46,343 bases of DNA, from the NCBI GenBank assembly GCA_947630545.1, contig CANRHX010000011.1, positions 1-46,343 on the forward strand, given 5' to 3'. Below the pieces are notes generated by a model that made no database searches, was not told where the DNA came from, and saw only the letters and a program-made list of their open reading frames with translations. Below are positions 1 through 8,934 of the stretch, one piece after another. This DNA is from an uncultured Clostridia bacterium (lineage in GTDB: Bacteria; Bacillota; Clostridia; TANB77; CAG-508). The stretch's first letter is position 1. Every line of letters starts with the position of its first letter. Position numbers and translations under genes: made by a program.

Positions 1-7
1 ACAGGCT

Positions 8-70
8 GGTCATACTAAACCTGGCACCAGTGGCACAAAATGTGTCAACCAAACCCGGAACCAATGACAC
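8..70. repeat. Paired 29-base palindromic repeat, locus 1
   Basis: Two 29-base units (8-36 and 42-70) are separated by AAAAT. The second has ends GTGTCA and TGACAC around the core AAACCCGGAACC. The first is degenerate, with core AAACCTGGCACC and ends GGTCAT and GGCAC. The same unit recurs at three more intergenic places in this window. Function unknown. Confidence 0.85.
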
Positions 71-72
71 AC

Positions 73-681
73 TTATTCAAAACTTTCTATTATTTCATTT
101 AGTTTTTCTATACCATTTACTTTTAAACCTTCTTTTATAGAATCTTTATCCCTTTGTGGTAAATACTCTGTTGAAATCTCTGTATTTTCATATAACACTT
201 CTTCTCCATTTTCTAAAATTTTATATATTGAAATTTTCCCTTCATCATCTCTTAAAATATAATGTTCCCCACATTCTTCATCAAATTCTCTATATAATAC
301 TATTTGATTACTTGAAAATTCTTTTATTTCCCAATCTTTATATTGATCTTGTAACTCTTGTTCAGTGCAATTTACTAAATTATTTGGTACTTGTAAATAT
401 TCATTTATAGTATCTTCACATGATTTATAATATTTTTCCAATGTAATTTTACAATTTGGTGATATTTTTTCTTGTTCTGAATTTGTTTCAATTATCTCAT
501 TTTTCATGTTTTCATAATCATCAGTACATTCATCCAATATTGTTTCTGAAATTTCTGTTTCTACTTTTTCCTGTGCTTCTTGCTGATTATCTGGCTTATA
601 TATTATTATTGCACTTAATATAGATATTAATATTGCAATTATGCAAATCATTGCTATTATAGTTTTATTTAATTTATCCAT
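73..681 (-). CDS. BofC C-terminal domain-like membrane-anchored protein
   Basis: 202 residues. The N-terminus is a single membrane segment (about residues 8-28) followed by an acidic linker. The C-terminal half (about 78-202) has the pattern I associate with BofC C-terminal domain proteins: FSSNQIVLYRE, a Cys pair around ECGEHYILRDD, a YKILENGEEVLYE stretch and STEYLPQRD. BofC acts in the forespore checkpoint of Bacillus, so this suggests a sporulation or envelope role, but that role is inference. The ATG has AAGGAAGG seven bases upstream. It lies 43 bases after the restored end of comEC on the same strand and may be co-transcribed with it. Confidence 0.6.
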   Translation of the reverse strand: MDKLNKTIIAMICIIAILISILSAIIIYKPDNQQEAQEKVETEISETILDECTDDYENMKNEIIETNSEQEKISPNCKITLEKYYKSCEDTINEYLQVPNNLVNCTEQELQDQYKDWEIKEFSSNQIVLYREFDEECGEHYILRDDEGKISIYKILENGEEVLYENTEISTEYLPQRDKDSIKEGLKVNGIEKLNEIIESFE

Positions 682-724
682 GCAAATCCTTCCTTCACAT
701 TTTATTATTTTTTGTTATTATTTA

Positions 725-3232
725 CTAATTTAATTTTTTTATACTAAAAAAAGATATTCCATATTTTCCTTTACCATTTACTTTTATAGATATTTCTCCC
801 CTCTCATCTGTTCTGTAAATTTTTGCACCGTAAATTCTCTATCCTTTTTATTACGTCAACATTTGGATGTCCAAATTTATTATCTTTTCCTACTCCAATC
901 AGTGCTATCTTCGGTCTAACTACATTTAAGAAATCTTGAGATGATGATGTTTTTGATCCATGATGTCCTACTTTTAAAACAGTTGATTTTAGTACACTTA
1001 AATCATTTACATATTCCTGTAAAATTTGTTCTTCAGCAACTTTTTCTATATCTCCTGTATATAATATTGAAAAGTTTTTATAATTTAATTTACATACCAT
1101 AGAATTATTATTTAATATATTTTCATTTATTAGTTTTGAATTATTGGGCCAAAGAATATCAAAATATAAATTTTTTTCAATTTTTACTCTATCTCCCTGT
1201 CCAACAACTATAACATTAATTTTTTTATTATTAACTATATTTTTAAATTTATTATAATTTTCACTAAAAGTTCCTTGTTTAGAAATTACAATAGTACCCA
1301 CCTTTAATTCTTCCATTACACTTAATATTCCGACCGTACATGATCTGTGTCAAAATGACTTATAAAAATGTAATCCAACTTCGTATATCCCCTATCTAAA
1401 ATATATGGAATTAATGTATTTTTACCTACATCGAAACTACCAAATTCACTTCCTCCTCCATCAATTAATATTGTTTTTCGATTAGGCGTTTCTATAAAGC
1501 AACAATCCCCCTGTCCTACATCGACAAAATGGATTTTTAAATCACTTTTAAAAAAAGGATTTACCCATATAAATATTAAAATAATTATTAATAGATATAT
1601 ACCATATTTGTTTTTTGGATGATTTTTCTTCCACTCTCTAAATTTAAACTTAAATGCATCTAGCATATATCTAACTCTCAAGTTAGATGCACTTGGATTT
1701 ATTTTCTTTTTTAATGAATAAATGATATTTATTATAATAATTACTAAATAGAATAAAATTATTTGAGTAATATTGGGGGTTGAAATATAAATTTTTGACA
1801 TTGGAAGATAGCTTAAATTTGATATAAATAAAATAAACTTTATGGGTATAATTAAGAATATTTTTATATATTTAATAATTCCTATATTGAAAATAAATAG
1901 AATTAAGAATAAGAAACATATAATTATCGTTGGACCAATAATAAAACTTATCAAGAAATTAGATAATAAAAAGTAAATTCCTAATACATTGAAATGAAAA
2001 ATAGTAATTGGCAAAATAAATATTTGAGCAGATACACAAATAGATATTATTTCCTTTATTTTAGACTTTCTTTCTTTCCCCTTATTAAGTATTTTTAAAA
2101 CATTTTTATTTAGTAAAATTATTCCTATTGTGCCTGCATAAGAAAATTGAAAACTTACACTTGTTATTAAATATGGATTATAAATTAAAATTATAAATAA
2201 AGAAATAGCAATTGAATTCCAAATATCATTTTTTCTATGTAATAAACTGCCTAACAAAACCATAATTCCCATAAGGCTTGCTCTTACTACAGATGGTGAA
2301 AATCCCGTAATTAATGTATATAATATCAATATAAAAATGACCATAATTTTTGATTTTCTTTTTCCTAAAGTCCTACTTAATATAATTGAGGAACCCATAA
2401 TTATATAAGAAATATGCATTCCAGATACCGCTAAAATATGAGACATATTGCTAATTCTAAATTGATCCTTAATTTTTTCATCTAGTTGAGAAGTATCGCC
2501 TAGCACAAGTCCTAAATAAATTGGATATATATCTTCATTTAAACTTACTTTTGCATTTTTGTTGATTTTATCTTTCAATTCATTTACAATAATCTCAATT
2601 TTTGATGTATCTCTATTCTTTATTAACTTTGCATAACTTGCGTTAATTGTTCCATAAATATTCAATGTTTTTAAATAATTTTTGTAACTAAAACCTCCGA
2701 AATTTTTTTCCACATCTGGTTCTATAAATTCACCTTTTACTTGAACTATGTCACCATATTTAAACTTATACTTTTTATTAATATTTAAGTATAAATATGT
2801 ATTTTTTTGCTTTTGTGAACCATTAATTTCTATAACTTTAATTTTATATGAATTCTTATATTCCCCTTCTTTTTCAAAACTACTAATTATTCCTATAATT
2901 TGGGCTGTGTCAACATCACAATATAAACTATTATATTTTTCATTTTTAAAAATCACTATTGTATTAGATAAAATTGAAAATATCATTATTAAAATAATTA
3001 CTTTTAGATTTAAAAATAGTTTGATATACCTAAAATATCTAGATAACGAAAAAATGTTAAAATTTCGTTTTTTATTAAAATTTTTACTTTTAAAAATTTT
3101 TATTATAAGCTTAAAAAATACAGTTATTATAAATATAGTTACATATAAAAGGGCTATACTAAATTTAAAGTATAGCCCCCATATAATTCCTATAATATAT
3201 CCTGTAACTGCAACTAAAATTGGTCTTTTCAA
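725..3232 (-). CDS. comEC: ComEC DNA-uptake channel, needs three +1 shifts at CGG
   Basis: ComEC carries transforming DNA across the inner membrane. The TTG start has AAGGAGG upstream. Order: N-terminal membrane segments and OB-like domain, the Competence domain (ILAVSGMHI, ITGFSPSVVRA), then a metallo-beta-lactamase domain (DVGQGDCCFIETP, ISHFDTDHV). Conventional reading stops at 1322, just after DTDHV, and a second reading frame from 1316 to 804 carries the rest (VGHHGSKTSSS). Dropping one C before each of three GGN codons (CGG at 1334-1336, 1330-1332 and 828-830) joins everything into 834 residues with HVGGILSVMEEL at the junction and an ordinary ComEC C-terminus ending IKKLN at a TAG. The full length suits the family. 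It is either a recoded gene, a pseudogene or an artefact; see the CGG sites. The NlpC/P60 gene lies just upstream. Confidence 0.85.
828..830 (-). other. In-frame CGG +1 site in comEC (third)
   Basis: The sense strand reads TTA CGGT GCA. Triplet reading gives Arg-Cys and then a stop at 804. Reading CGGT as one glycine gives ENLGAKIYRTDERGEIS, the expected ComEC C-terminus, up to the TAG at 725. The extra base is the C at 830. Confidence 0.8.
1330..1336 (-). other. Two adjacent in-frame CGG +1 sites in comEC
   Basis: The sense strand reads GTA CGGT CGGA ATA. Triplet reading gives Arg-Ser-Glu-Tyr and then a stop. Two successive four-base glycines give HVGGILSV, matching the conserved HxDxDHxGG metal-binding motif of the ComEC hydrolase domain, and run into the ATG-containing frame at 1316. 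The extra bases are the C at 1336 and the C at 1332. Confidence 0.85.
3151..3178 (-). terminator. Hairpin with T-run inside the comEC 5' coding end
   Basis: There is a perfect 10-base inverted repeat (GGGCTATACT and AGTATAGCCC) with an 8-base loop, followed on the sense strand by TTTTAT. It lies about 55 to 80 bases into comEC and about 90 bases past the stop of the NlpC/P60 gene. It could terminate the upstream gene or attenuate comEC. The T-run is short. Confidence 0.4.
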
Positions 3233-3269
3233 ATATCCTCCTTGTGTTTGCTTACAGTTTAATAATATT

Positions 3270-4739
3270 TTAATTAAAAATTCTTCTTGCTGTTATATAA
3301 TTTTTTACGTAATAACTATCTGATAATGAAGTTATTATAACACCTTTTTTACTATTTGCTGCATGTATAAATTTGCCATCTCCAATATAAATTCCTACGT
3401 GACCACTAAATATTACTAAATCACCAGGTTTTAAATCTGCTTTTTTTACTGACTTTCCATTACTTGCTTGTGCTTGAGATGTTCTATTTAATGTTACTCC
3501 AAAATGTTTATAAACATATTGTGTAAATCCTGAACAGTCAAATCCTTTTGGTGATGTTCCCCCATATACATATTTACATCCTAAGAATTGTTTTGCATAA
3601 TTACAAACTTCTTGCCCTTTATTGGTTGTTGAAGATGTTTTTGTATCACTTGTTTTAGCTGGAGTTGATGAATTATTTGATGTTGTTGTTTTAGTTTCTG
3701 CACTGGTTGTTGTTTTTTTAGATTCTGTACTTGTTGTTGTATTATTTGATGTTGCTTTTTTAGTCTCTGTACTAGCTGTTTCAGATTTTTTAGATGTTTC
3801 ATTATCATTTGTTATTTCTTTTCTTGCAGTTTCTAAACCTCTAGAAGTTGTTGTTTCAGGTTTTCTTTCTGATAATAATGATGATGAAATATATCCTTGT
3901 TTATTATTTACTTTAACCTTGCTCCATCCATTATTTTCTGAAATTACTGTTACTTGTGTACCTTTTTCAAGTTGTGCTAATGTATCTGATGATGTACTTT
4001 CTTCTTTTCTTAAATTAACTACTTCGCTTGATACATACATTTTAACTTCTTTTGTTGTTTCAGTTTTTTCTGTGCTTTTATCTTTTTTTTCTTCTGTTGT
4101 TTTTGTTTGTTCTTTATTATCTTCAACCTTTTGTATTTTGCTAACTAGTACCCATCCTCTATTAGTACCACTTTCTACTAATGCCCATTTATTATTAATT
4201 TCTAATACATTTACTGTTGCATCTTTCTTTATTTCTTTAATATCTTTTCCTAATATTAGTGGCATAATTTTTAGTTTAATATTTTCTTTACAAGTGTACA
4301 TTCCTGTACTATTATCAACTGTTTCTGTGGCTGTTTCTTGTTCTTTAGGTTCAACATTATTTTCTTCAATTGTATTTTCTACAGTTGAATTTGTTGCGTT
4401 TGTGTTATTTTCTTTTATTTCATTTGAATTAGTTATTGTATTTGTATCTTCTTGAGTCGTTTCATCAGCTATATCTAATAAATCTTTTCTTAAATATCCT
4501 TGGACATTATTATATTTTATCTTATACCAATCTCCTGTTTTTTCAAGTATTTCTACTTCTTTTCCTTGAGGTACTTGTTCTATTATTGCAGAATCTGCAT
4601 TTGCTGACTTTCTAATGTTTGCAACTTCTACATTAACTTTAGCAGTATTTGCAGCAAAGCTTTGATTAAAAAATACTAAACTGATTATTCCTATTATTGC
4701 TATGACTAATATACTTTTTATATTTATCTTACTTTTCAT
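3270..4739 (-). CDS. Secreted SH3-domain NlpC/P60 peptidoglycan hydrolase
   Basis: 489 residues from the ATG at 4739, chosen because AAGGAG lies eight bases upstream; the open frame extends further but without a site. The signal peptide covers about residues 1-30. Three bacterial SH3-like domains follow (VNVEVANIRKSAN; a GMYTCKENIKLKI segment; YVSSEVVNLRKEES), linked by Thr/Ser/Glu-rich low-complexity segments. The C-terminus is an NlpC/P60 cysteine peptidase with the catalytic Cys in GFDCSGFTQYVY, His in GHVGIYIG and a further His in FIHAANS. The family cleaves cell-wall peptides (gamma-D-Glu-diamino acid bonds); the SH3 domains bind wall. It precedes comEC by 37 bases. Confidence 0.92.
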   Translation of the reverse strand: MKSKINIKSILVIAIIGIISLVFFNQSFAANTAKVNVEVANIRKSANADSAIIEQVPQGKEVEILEKTGDWYKIKYNNVQGYLRKDLLDIADETTQEDTNTITNSNEIKENNTNATNSTVENTIEENNVEPKEQETATETVDNSTGMYTCKENIKLKIMPLILGKDIKEIKKDATVNVLEINNKWALVESGTNRGWVLVSKIQKVEDNKEQTKTTEEKKDKSTEKTETTKEVKMYVSSEVVNLRKEESTSSDTLAQLEKGTQVTVISENNGWSKVKVNNKQGYISSSLLSERKPETTTSRGLETARKEITNDNETSKKSETASTETKKATSNNTTTSTESKKTTTSAETKTTTSNNSSTPAKTSDTKTSSTTNKGQEVCNYAKQFLGCKYVYGGTSPKGFDCSGFTQYVYKHFGVTLNRTSQAQASNGKSVKKADLKPGDLVIFSGHVGIYIGDGKFIHAANSKKGVIITSLSDSYYVKNYITARRIFN

Positions 4740-4848
4740 ATTTCTACTCCTTAAATTAAGGTAATAACATCCTTTTTCCATACATTTCCTAGTATACACA
4801 AAAATGAAAAAAAAGTCAATCTTTTTCAATTAACTTTTTTGTTCATAA

Positions 4849-5766
4849 TTATATATTATTTTCAACCATTGGTACTAATTGTTTCTTTCTTGAAACAACT
4901 CCTTCTAAAAATGCTGTATTATTTTCTAATTTACAAGTTTTCTCTATTATATCTACTCTGTCCCCTAAAGCAATTATTTGTGAATTACTATTTAAAATAT
5001 CTGTTATAGCGAAAACAAATAAATCTAAACCGTTTCTTTCAATTACTGATTTAATTTCTTCTTCTAATTTTTCTTTTTTCTTTAATACATCATCTATACT
5101 TACTGTGTTTACTTGAGCTATAATATAATTTAAATCACCACTAGTAAATTTTTTTGCATCTAAATTGATTAATTCTTCTTCTGAAAAATCATCTAAATCA
5201 GTTCCTGCTTTTAGCATTTCTAATCCGTATGTTTCAATATCTATTTCTGCTATTTTTGCAAGTTCTCTTGCTACTTTTTCATCTTCTGGTGTACAAGTTG
5301 GAGATTTAAATAGTAGCGTGTCTGAAATAATAGCACTTAGCATTAATACTGCTATATTTTTTTCTATTTCAAAATTATTTTCTGTGTATAAATGATATAA
5401 GACTGTGGCTGTACAACCAACAGGTTCTGTTCTGTAATATAATAAATATGGTGCTTTAAAGTTAATTGTATGATGATCTATTACTTTTAATATTTTCGCA
5501 TTTTGAATGTTATCAACACTTTGTGTTGCTTCATTATGGTCTACTAATATAACATTTGTACCATCTTCTACGTCTTCTATACATGGAGTTTCTTCCATTC
5601 CTAAATAATTTAATACATATTTAGTTTCTTTATTTACTTTTCCTAATCTTACTGCTTTGCAGTTTTTGTTTCCTGACTTTTTTTCAAAATCTTCCATTAC
5701 TATGCTTGAGCAAATTGTGTCTGTATCTGGATTTTTGTGTCCAAAAATTAATGTTTTTTCTTCCAT
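4849..5766 (-). CDS. ppaC: Manganese-dependent inorganic pyrophosphatase (DHH family)
   Basis: 305 residues. It hydrolyses pyrophosphate to phosphate in the cytoplasm, pulling biosynthetic reactions forward. Metal-binding motifs are visible in order: GHKNPDTDTICSS near the N-terminus, VDHNE (about 72-76) and DHHTINF (about 97-103), followed by the DHHA2 domain with the SRKKQ active-site motif near the C-terminus. Length matches family II enzymes without CBS insertions. The ATG has GGAGG upstream, and a TTGACT/TATAAT promoter precedes it. Confidence 0.95.
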   Translation of the reverse strand: MEEKTLIFGHKNPDTDTICSSIVMEDFEKKSGNKNCKAVRLGKVNKETKYVLNYLGMEETPCIEDVEDGTNVILVDHNEATQSVDNIQNAKILKVIDHHTINFKAPYLLYYRTEPVGCTATVLYHLYTENNFEIEKNIAVLMLSAIISDTLLFKSPTCTPEDEKVARELAKIAEIDIETYGLEMLKAGTDLDDFSEEELINLDAKKFTSGDLNYIIAQVNTVSIDDVLKKKEKLEEEIKSVIERNGLDLFVFAITDILNSNSQIIALGDRVDIIEKTCKLENNTAFLEGVVSRKKQLVPMVENNI

Positions 5767-5801
5767 AATTTTTCCTCCATTTAATATTAAATTCTTTTGT
5801 T

Positions 5802-5829
5802 ATTATATCAAATTTTTTTTCAAAGTCAA
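5802..5829 (-). promoter_or_regulatory. Sigma-A type promoter of ppaC
   Basis: On the minus strand, TTGACT (5829-5824) and TATAAT (5807-5802) are separated by 16 bases, about 40 bases before the start of ppaC. Confidence 0.65.
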
Positions 5830-5858
5830 TAGTTATATTTAATTATGTAATAAGCAAA

Positions 5859-5898
5859 ACAGCTCTCCCTTTTGTCAATTGACATTAGGGAGAGCTGT
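5859..5898 (-). terminator. Terminator of the PFK-like gene
   Basis: A perfect 12-base stem (ACAGCTCTCCCT and AGGGAGAGCTGT) has a 16-base loop. It begins 11 bases after the stop and is followed on the minus strand by TTTTGCTTATT. Closing its own gene makes the PFK-like unit self-contained. Confidence 0.8.
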
Positions 5899-5908
5899 GG
5901 CTATGGAG

Positions 5909-6967
5909 TTACAGCAGATATTTTTTCAATACTGCTTCCTGTTTCGCCGCCATTGTTGGCTTTTGGCCTTCTTTCGGATTTAATTTTAGATAATAATTGA
6001 TTCCTTCTATGCGCACACTATGATTTGCATGATAACTTAGTGCAAATGGTTCTCCGTCCTCTATTGCACTACACATAGGCTTATACGCATATTCTAGCAT
6101 TTGGAATATTTCATCCTCATCCGAAATGCTGACGTGACCGTTCATTTGGGTTAAATGCCCTATTTCAAACGTACGCATTTTCCTATTGAATAGCTTCAGC
6201 AGTTCAGTTTCTGCAATTGAAGCCCCTTCACTTAACAATATCAGTACAGGTCTTTGGCTGTTACTCTGTAAATTTACTAAAGCCTCTATTTTTTTTATAT
6301 CCCAACTATAGTTTGCAGGAATAGGTATAATTAAAGGTTTTATCCTATCAAAGTTTACCTCACCAGTATCAATCTTTAACAGCGTGCTGGCCATTATATC
6401 GTCCCGGTTTCTCCCCTGGAATTTAACTATTAATCCAGGGTACTCAAAACTATTTCTGGTATTCAAGCATGTACTAGCTAATTCTTCAATTATGCGGCAG
6501 CACACTCTGACCGCTGGCTTTATACCAAGACTTAAACTACCTTCAATTCCATCTACTGTGCAAGGCATTAGGAACGCTATCCCAATCCCTACGTTTGCAT
6601 AATCTTCAGCAATCTCTGCACAGTTACGTGCTGAGCCATCTCCACCACCCACGAATATCCAAGTGATGTTTTTAGCTCTTAGATTTTTGATTGTTTTATT
6701 CCTAAGGTTTTCATCAGTAAGCCATACGTCACGGCAAGTTCCAAAGAACCCACCAAAGGCTGCTTCCGATTCTTCTTTCAGTTTTGGACTCCACTCTTCA
6801 ATGAACTTAGGATTTACCATTGCTTCGAATGAATAAAATCCAACAAAAACCTTTTCAAAGAAGCCAGTTTCCTGTAACTTGTCAGCCTGTGCCCTAATGT
6901 ACTGATTAGCGATGGGCATTAATCCGCCTCCATAGATCAGGAGGGCATTGCCTTTCTTTTTAGTCAT
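5909..6967 (-). CDS. Phosphofructokinase-superfamily protein, atypical composition
   Basis: 352 residues. The motifs line up with the PFK superfamily in order: GGGLMPIAN near the N-terminus (nucleotide loop), GGGDGSARN (about 104, metal and ATP), MPCTVDGIEGS (in place of PKTIDND, the catalytic Asp kept), QGRNRDDIMA (in place of MGRxxGxxA) and GHLTQMNG (in place of GHxQRGG). It may phosphorylate a sugar phosphate, but the substrate is unknown and several glycines are replaced, so it is not a housekeeping pfkA. Base composition is clearly richer in G and C than neighbours, with codons (CTG, GCG, CGC, CGG) rare elsewhere here. Its own promoter, inverted repeat and terminator suggest acquisition. 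It holds the only in-frame CGG that behaves as a normal codon (6397-6399). Confidence 0.65.
   Translation of the reverse strand: MTKKKGNALLIYGGGLMPIANQYIRAQADKLQETGFFEKVFVGFYSFEAMVNPKFIEEWSPKLKEESEAAFGGFFGTCRDVWLTDENLRNKTIKNLRAKNITWIFVGGGDGSARNCAEIAEDYANVGIGIAFLMPCTVDGIEGSLSLGIKPAVRVCCRIIEELASTCLNTRNSFEYPGLIVKFQGRNRDDIMASTLLKIDTGEVNFDRIKPLIIPIPANYSWDIKKIEALVNLQSNSQRPVLILLSEGASIAETELLKLFNRKMRTFEIGHLTQMNGHVSISDEDEIFQMLEYAYKPMCSAIEDGEPFALSYHANHSVRIEGINYYLKLNPKEGQKPTMAAKQEAVLKKYLL
6397..6399 (-). other. In-frame CGG read as a triplet in the PFK-like gene
   Basis: The sense strand reads AGA AAC CGG GAC GAT. Here triplet reading keeps the long frame, whereas a +1 shift would reach TAA within four codons. 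Unlike the six shift sites, the base after CGG is G. Confidence 0.75.
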
Positions 6968-6994
6968 TTAATATCGACCTCCTAATTTTATTTA

Positions 6995-7016
6995 CTTCAA
7001 CCCCTTGATGGAGTCT
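6995..7016. promoter_or_regulatory. Imperfect inverted repeat in the PFK-like gene leader
   Basis: The plus strand reads CTTCAACCCCTTGATGGAGT. The CAA/TTG and ACT/AGT halves make an imperfect palindrome just downstream of the predicted transcription start. Possible operator; no regulator gene is adjacent. Confidence 0.35.
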
Positions 7017-7026
7017 TAGCACATAC

Positions 7027-7055
7027 ATTATATATTGTTTTACATAAAAAGTCAA
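7027..7055 (-). promoter_or_regulatory. Sigma-A type promoter of the PFK-like gene
   Basis: On the minus strand, TTGACT (7055-7050), 17 bases, then TATAAT (7032-7027), about 60 bases before the ATG, which has GGAGG ten bases upstream. Confidence 0.75.
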
Positions 7056-7092
7056 CTACTATTTTATTTCTCCTGCAACATAAAAGCAAGAC

Positions 7093-8328
7093 TTAGTCTT
7101 GCTTTTCGAATACATCTTTACTTTCTCCACAAACTGGGCAAACCCAATCATCTGGAAGTTCATCAAATGTTACTCCTGGTTGGATCCCTGCTTTTTCATT
7201 TCCGTATTTTGGATTATAAATATATTTACACTCCATACATACATATCTATCATTTCCTGATTTTTCTCGTTCAAAATTCTTATATCCTAATGCTATTGCA
7301 ACAACTACCATAAGTAAGAATGATAATGCTTTCCAAATTCCACTTTCAAATAATATTACTGCAAAAATTCCAAATGCCGCACTAATTCCATATAAAATTA
7401 ACACAGCTTGTTTTTGGCTAAATCCTCTTTTTACCAATTTATGATGTAAATGCCCATTGTCTGCACTAACTATAGCTTTTAGTGATTTACCTTTTTTTAA
7501 TCTTCTTATAATAGCCCAAATAGTATCAAATATTGGGACTGCAAGTACAATTATAGGTAATACTATAACTACTGCTGTATACGTTTTGGCAACTCCAAGT
7601 ATTGATATTATTGCCAAACAATATCCTAAAAAATTTGATCCTGTATCTCCAATAAATGTTTTGGCTGGTGAAAAATTAAATGGTAAAAATCCAACTAATG
7701 AACCTGCCAAAGCTGTAATTAATAATATTGATATTATTGGTGATCCATTAAGTAAAAATATAATTAATAATGAAATTGATGAAATAACTGATATTCCTGA
7801 TGACAATCCATCTAATCCATCAATTAAATTAATAGCATTTGTTATACCTATTATCCATATTATTGTTACAATTATAGATAAAGCCTCACCCATTTCTGGT
7901 ATTGCAAACCATCCCCAAGAGATAGCTTGTATTCTTATTCCAAATGATACTGCAATTATAGCTGATATTAGCTGTCCAAATAATTTTGTTAAAGGTTTAA
8001 TTTCCTTTATATCATCAATAATTCCAGTTATAGCTATTACTATAATTCCTAGAAACATTCCTAATAATTTATATCCATATTGTTGTGTTCCAAATAAATT
8101 TACACTTTTTTCTATATTCATTATTATAAGTAAATATACTACAGAAACAATAAATCCAAGTATTACAGCTAATCCACCTAATTTTGGCATTTTTCTATTA
8201 TGTGCTCTTCTGTTTCCATCTTCAACACTTACAGCTCCAATTTTTTTAGAAATTTTAATTGTATATGGTGTTGCCATAAATGCAATAATAAAAGCTAGTA
8301 AAAACGCTATAGCAATATTACCCCACAT
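7093..8328 (-). CDS. MraY/WecA/TagO-family transferase fused to a C-terminal rubredoxin domain
   Basis: 411 residues. The first 340 or so are a polytopic phospho-sugar:undecaprenyl-phosphate transferase. Visible signatures are [24 protein letters not shown] (the DD motif), [28 protein letters not shown] and [13 protein letters not shown] (the His motif of WecA/TagO enzymes). Such enzymes start wall teichoic acid or other surface polymers at the inner membrane face. After a last membrane segment, residues about 360-411 form a complete rubredoxin: CMEC, then [17 protein letters not shown], giving four iron-binding cysteines. The fusion is in one frame with no sign of a join error. The ATG has GGAGG upstream. 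rpiB lies 16 bases upstream on the same strand. Confidence 0.88.
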   Translation of the reverse strand: MWGNIAIAFLLAFIIAFMATPYTIKISKKIGAVSVEDGNRRAHNRKMPKLGGLAVILGFIVSVVYLLIIMNIEKSVNLFGTQQYGYKLLGMFLGIIVIAITGIIDDIKEIKPLTKLFGQLISAIIAVSFGIRIQAISWGWFAIPEMGEALSIIVTIIWIIGITNAINLIDGLDGLSSGISVISSISLLIIFLLNGSPIISILLITALAGSLVGFLPFNFSPAKTFIGDTGSNFLGYCLAIISILGVAKTYTAVVIVLPIIVLAVPIFDTIWAIIRRLKKGKSLKAIVSADNGHLHHKLVKRGFSQKQAVLILYGISAAFGIFAVILFESGIWKALSFLLMVVVAIALGYKNFEREKSGNDRYVCMECKYIYNPKYGNEKAGIQPGVTFDELPDDWVCPVCGESKDVFEKQD

Positions 8329-8344
8329 TTAAATTCCTCCAGTT

Positions 8345-8791
8345 TTATTTCATATTTTCATTTTCTATTTCTTCAAGCATTTTTATTCTTTCTTGATACC
8401 TACCTTGCTTAAACTCTGTTCCTAACCATGTTCTTATTATGCAAATTGCTTCGTTTACAGTTAGGTAATCTCCTCCTAAAGTAATTAAATTTACATCATC
8501 ATCAGACTTTGCAAACTTAGCTGTTTCTTCTGTATAAACAGATGCAGCTCTAATTCCTTTGTATTTATTTGCTGTTATTGACATTCCATACCCAGATCTA
8601 CAAAATAGTATTGCTTTATCGGCTTCTCCATTTACCATTGCCTCACATGCTTTTTTTGCATATATTGGATAATCTGTTCTTTCATCACTATAAGTTCCAA
8701 AATCTTTATATTCAATTCCTTTTTCATCAAAGTATTTTTTTATTTCTTCTTTTAATTTATAACCTCCATGGTCTGCACCTAAAGCTATCAT
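8345..8791 (-). CDS. rpiB: Ribose-5-phosphate isomerase B
   Basis: 148 residues. It interconverts ribose 5-phosphate and ribulose 5-phosphate (pentose phosphate pathway). RpiB/LacAB-family features are MIALGADHGGYKLKEEI at the N-terminus with the DHGG substrate loop, the active-site Cys in AILFCRSGYGMSI (about 64-76), NKYKGIRAA and NLITLGGDYL (about 102-111). Length is typical. GGGAG lies upstream of the ATG. It appears co-transcribed with the rubredoxin fusion gene. Confidence 0.93.
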   Translation of the reverse strand: MIALGADHGGYKLKEEIKKYFDEKGIEYKDFGTYSDERTDYPIYAKKACEAMVNGEADKAILFCRSGYGMSITANKYKGIRAASVYTEETAKFAKSDDDVNLITLGGDYLTVNEAICIIRTWLGTEFKQGRYQERIKMLEEIENENMK

Positions 8792-8876
8792 TAATTCTAT
8801 CTCCCTTCATTTGTTTTTTACAATATATCATAATTTGTTTTATTTTACAATATTTTTTTGCAAATCTCCTATAAAG

Positions 8877-8905
8877 TTGACAAATGGCGAAAATTGTCGT
8901 ATTAT
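8877..8905 (+). promoter_or_regulatory. Sigma-A type promoter of mscL
   Basis: TTGACA (8877-8882), a 17-base spacer, then TATTAT (8900-8905), about 30 bases before the start of mscL. Confidence 0.75.
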
Positions 8906-8934
8906 ATAGATAAATTTTACATGGAGGTAATTTT

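Noticed and set aside
804..1316. A separate metallo-beta-lactamase gene beside comEC
   Set aside because: It begins in mid-domain and joins the comEC frame exactly when the extra Cs before two glycine codons are skipped, so it is the comEC C-terminus.
3622..4455. Long plus-strand open frame opposite the NlpC/P60 gene
   Set aside because: It is antisense to the Thr/Ser-rich linkers, has repetitive hydrophobic content and no ribosome site, so it is a shadow of the real gene.
7457..8332. Long plus-strand frame opposite the rubredoxin-fusion gene
   Set aside because: Antisense to a clear membrane transferase with all its motifs, and no ribosome site.
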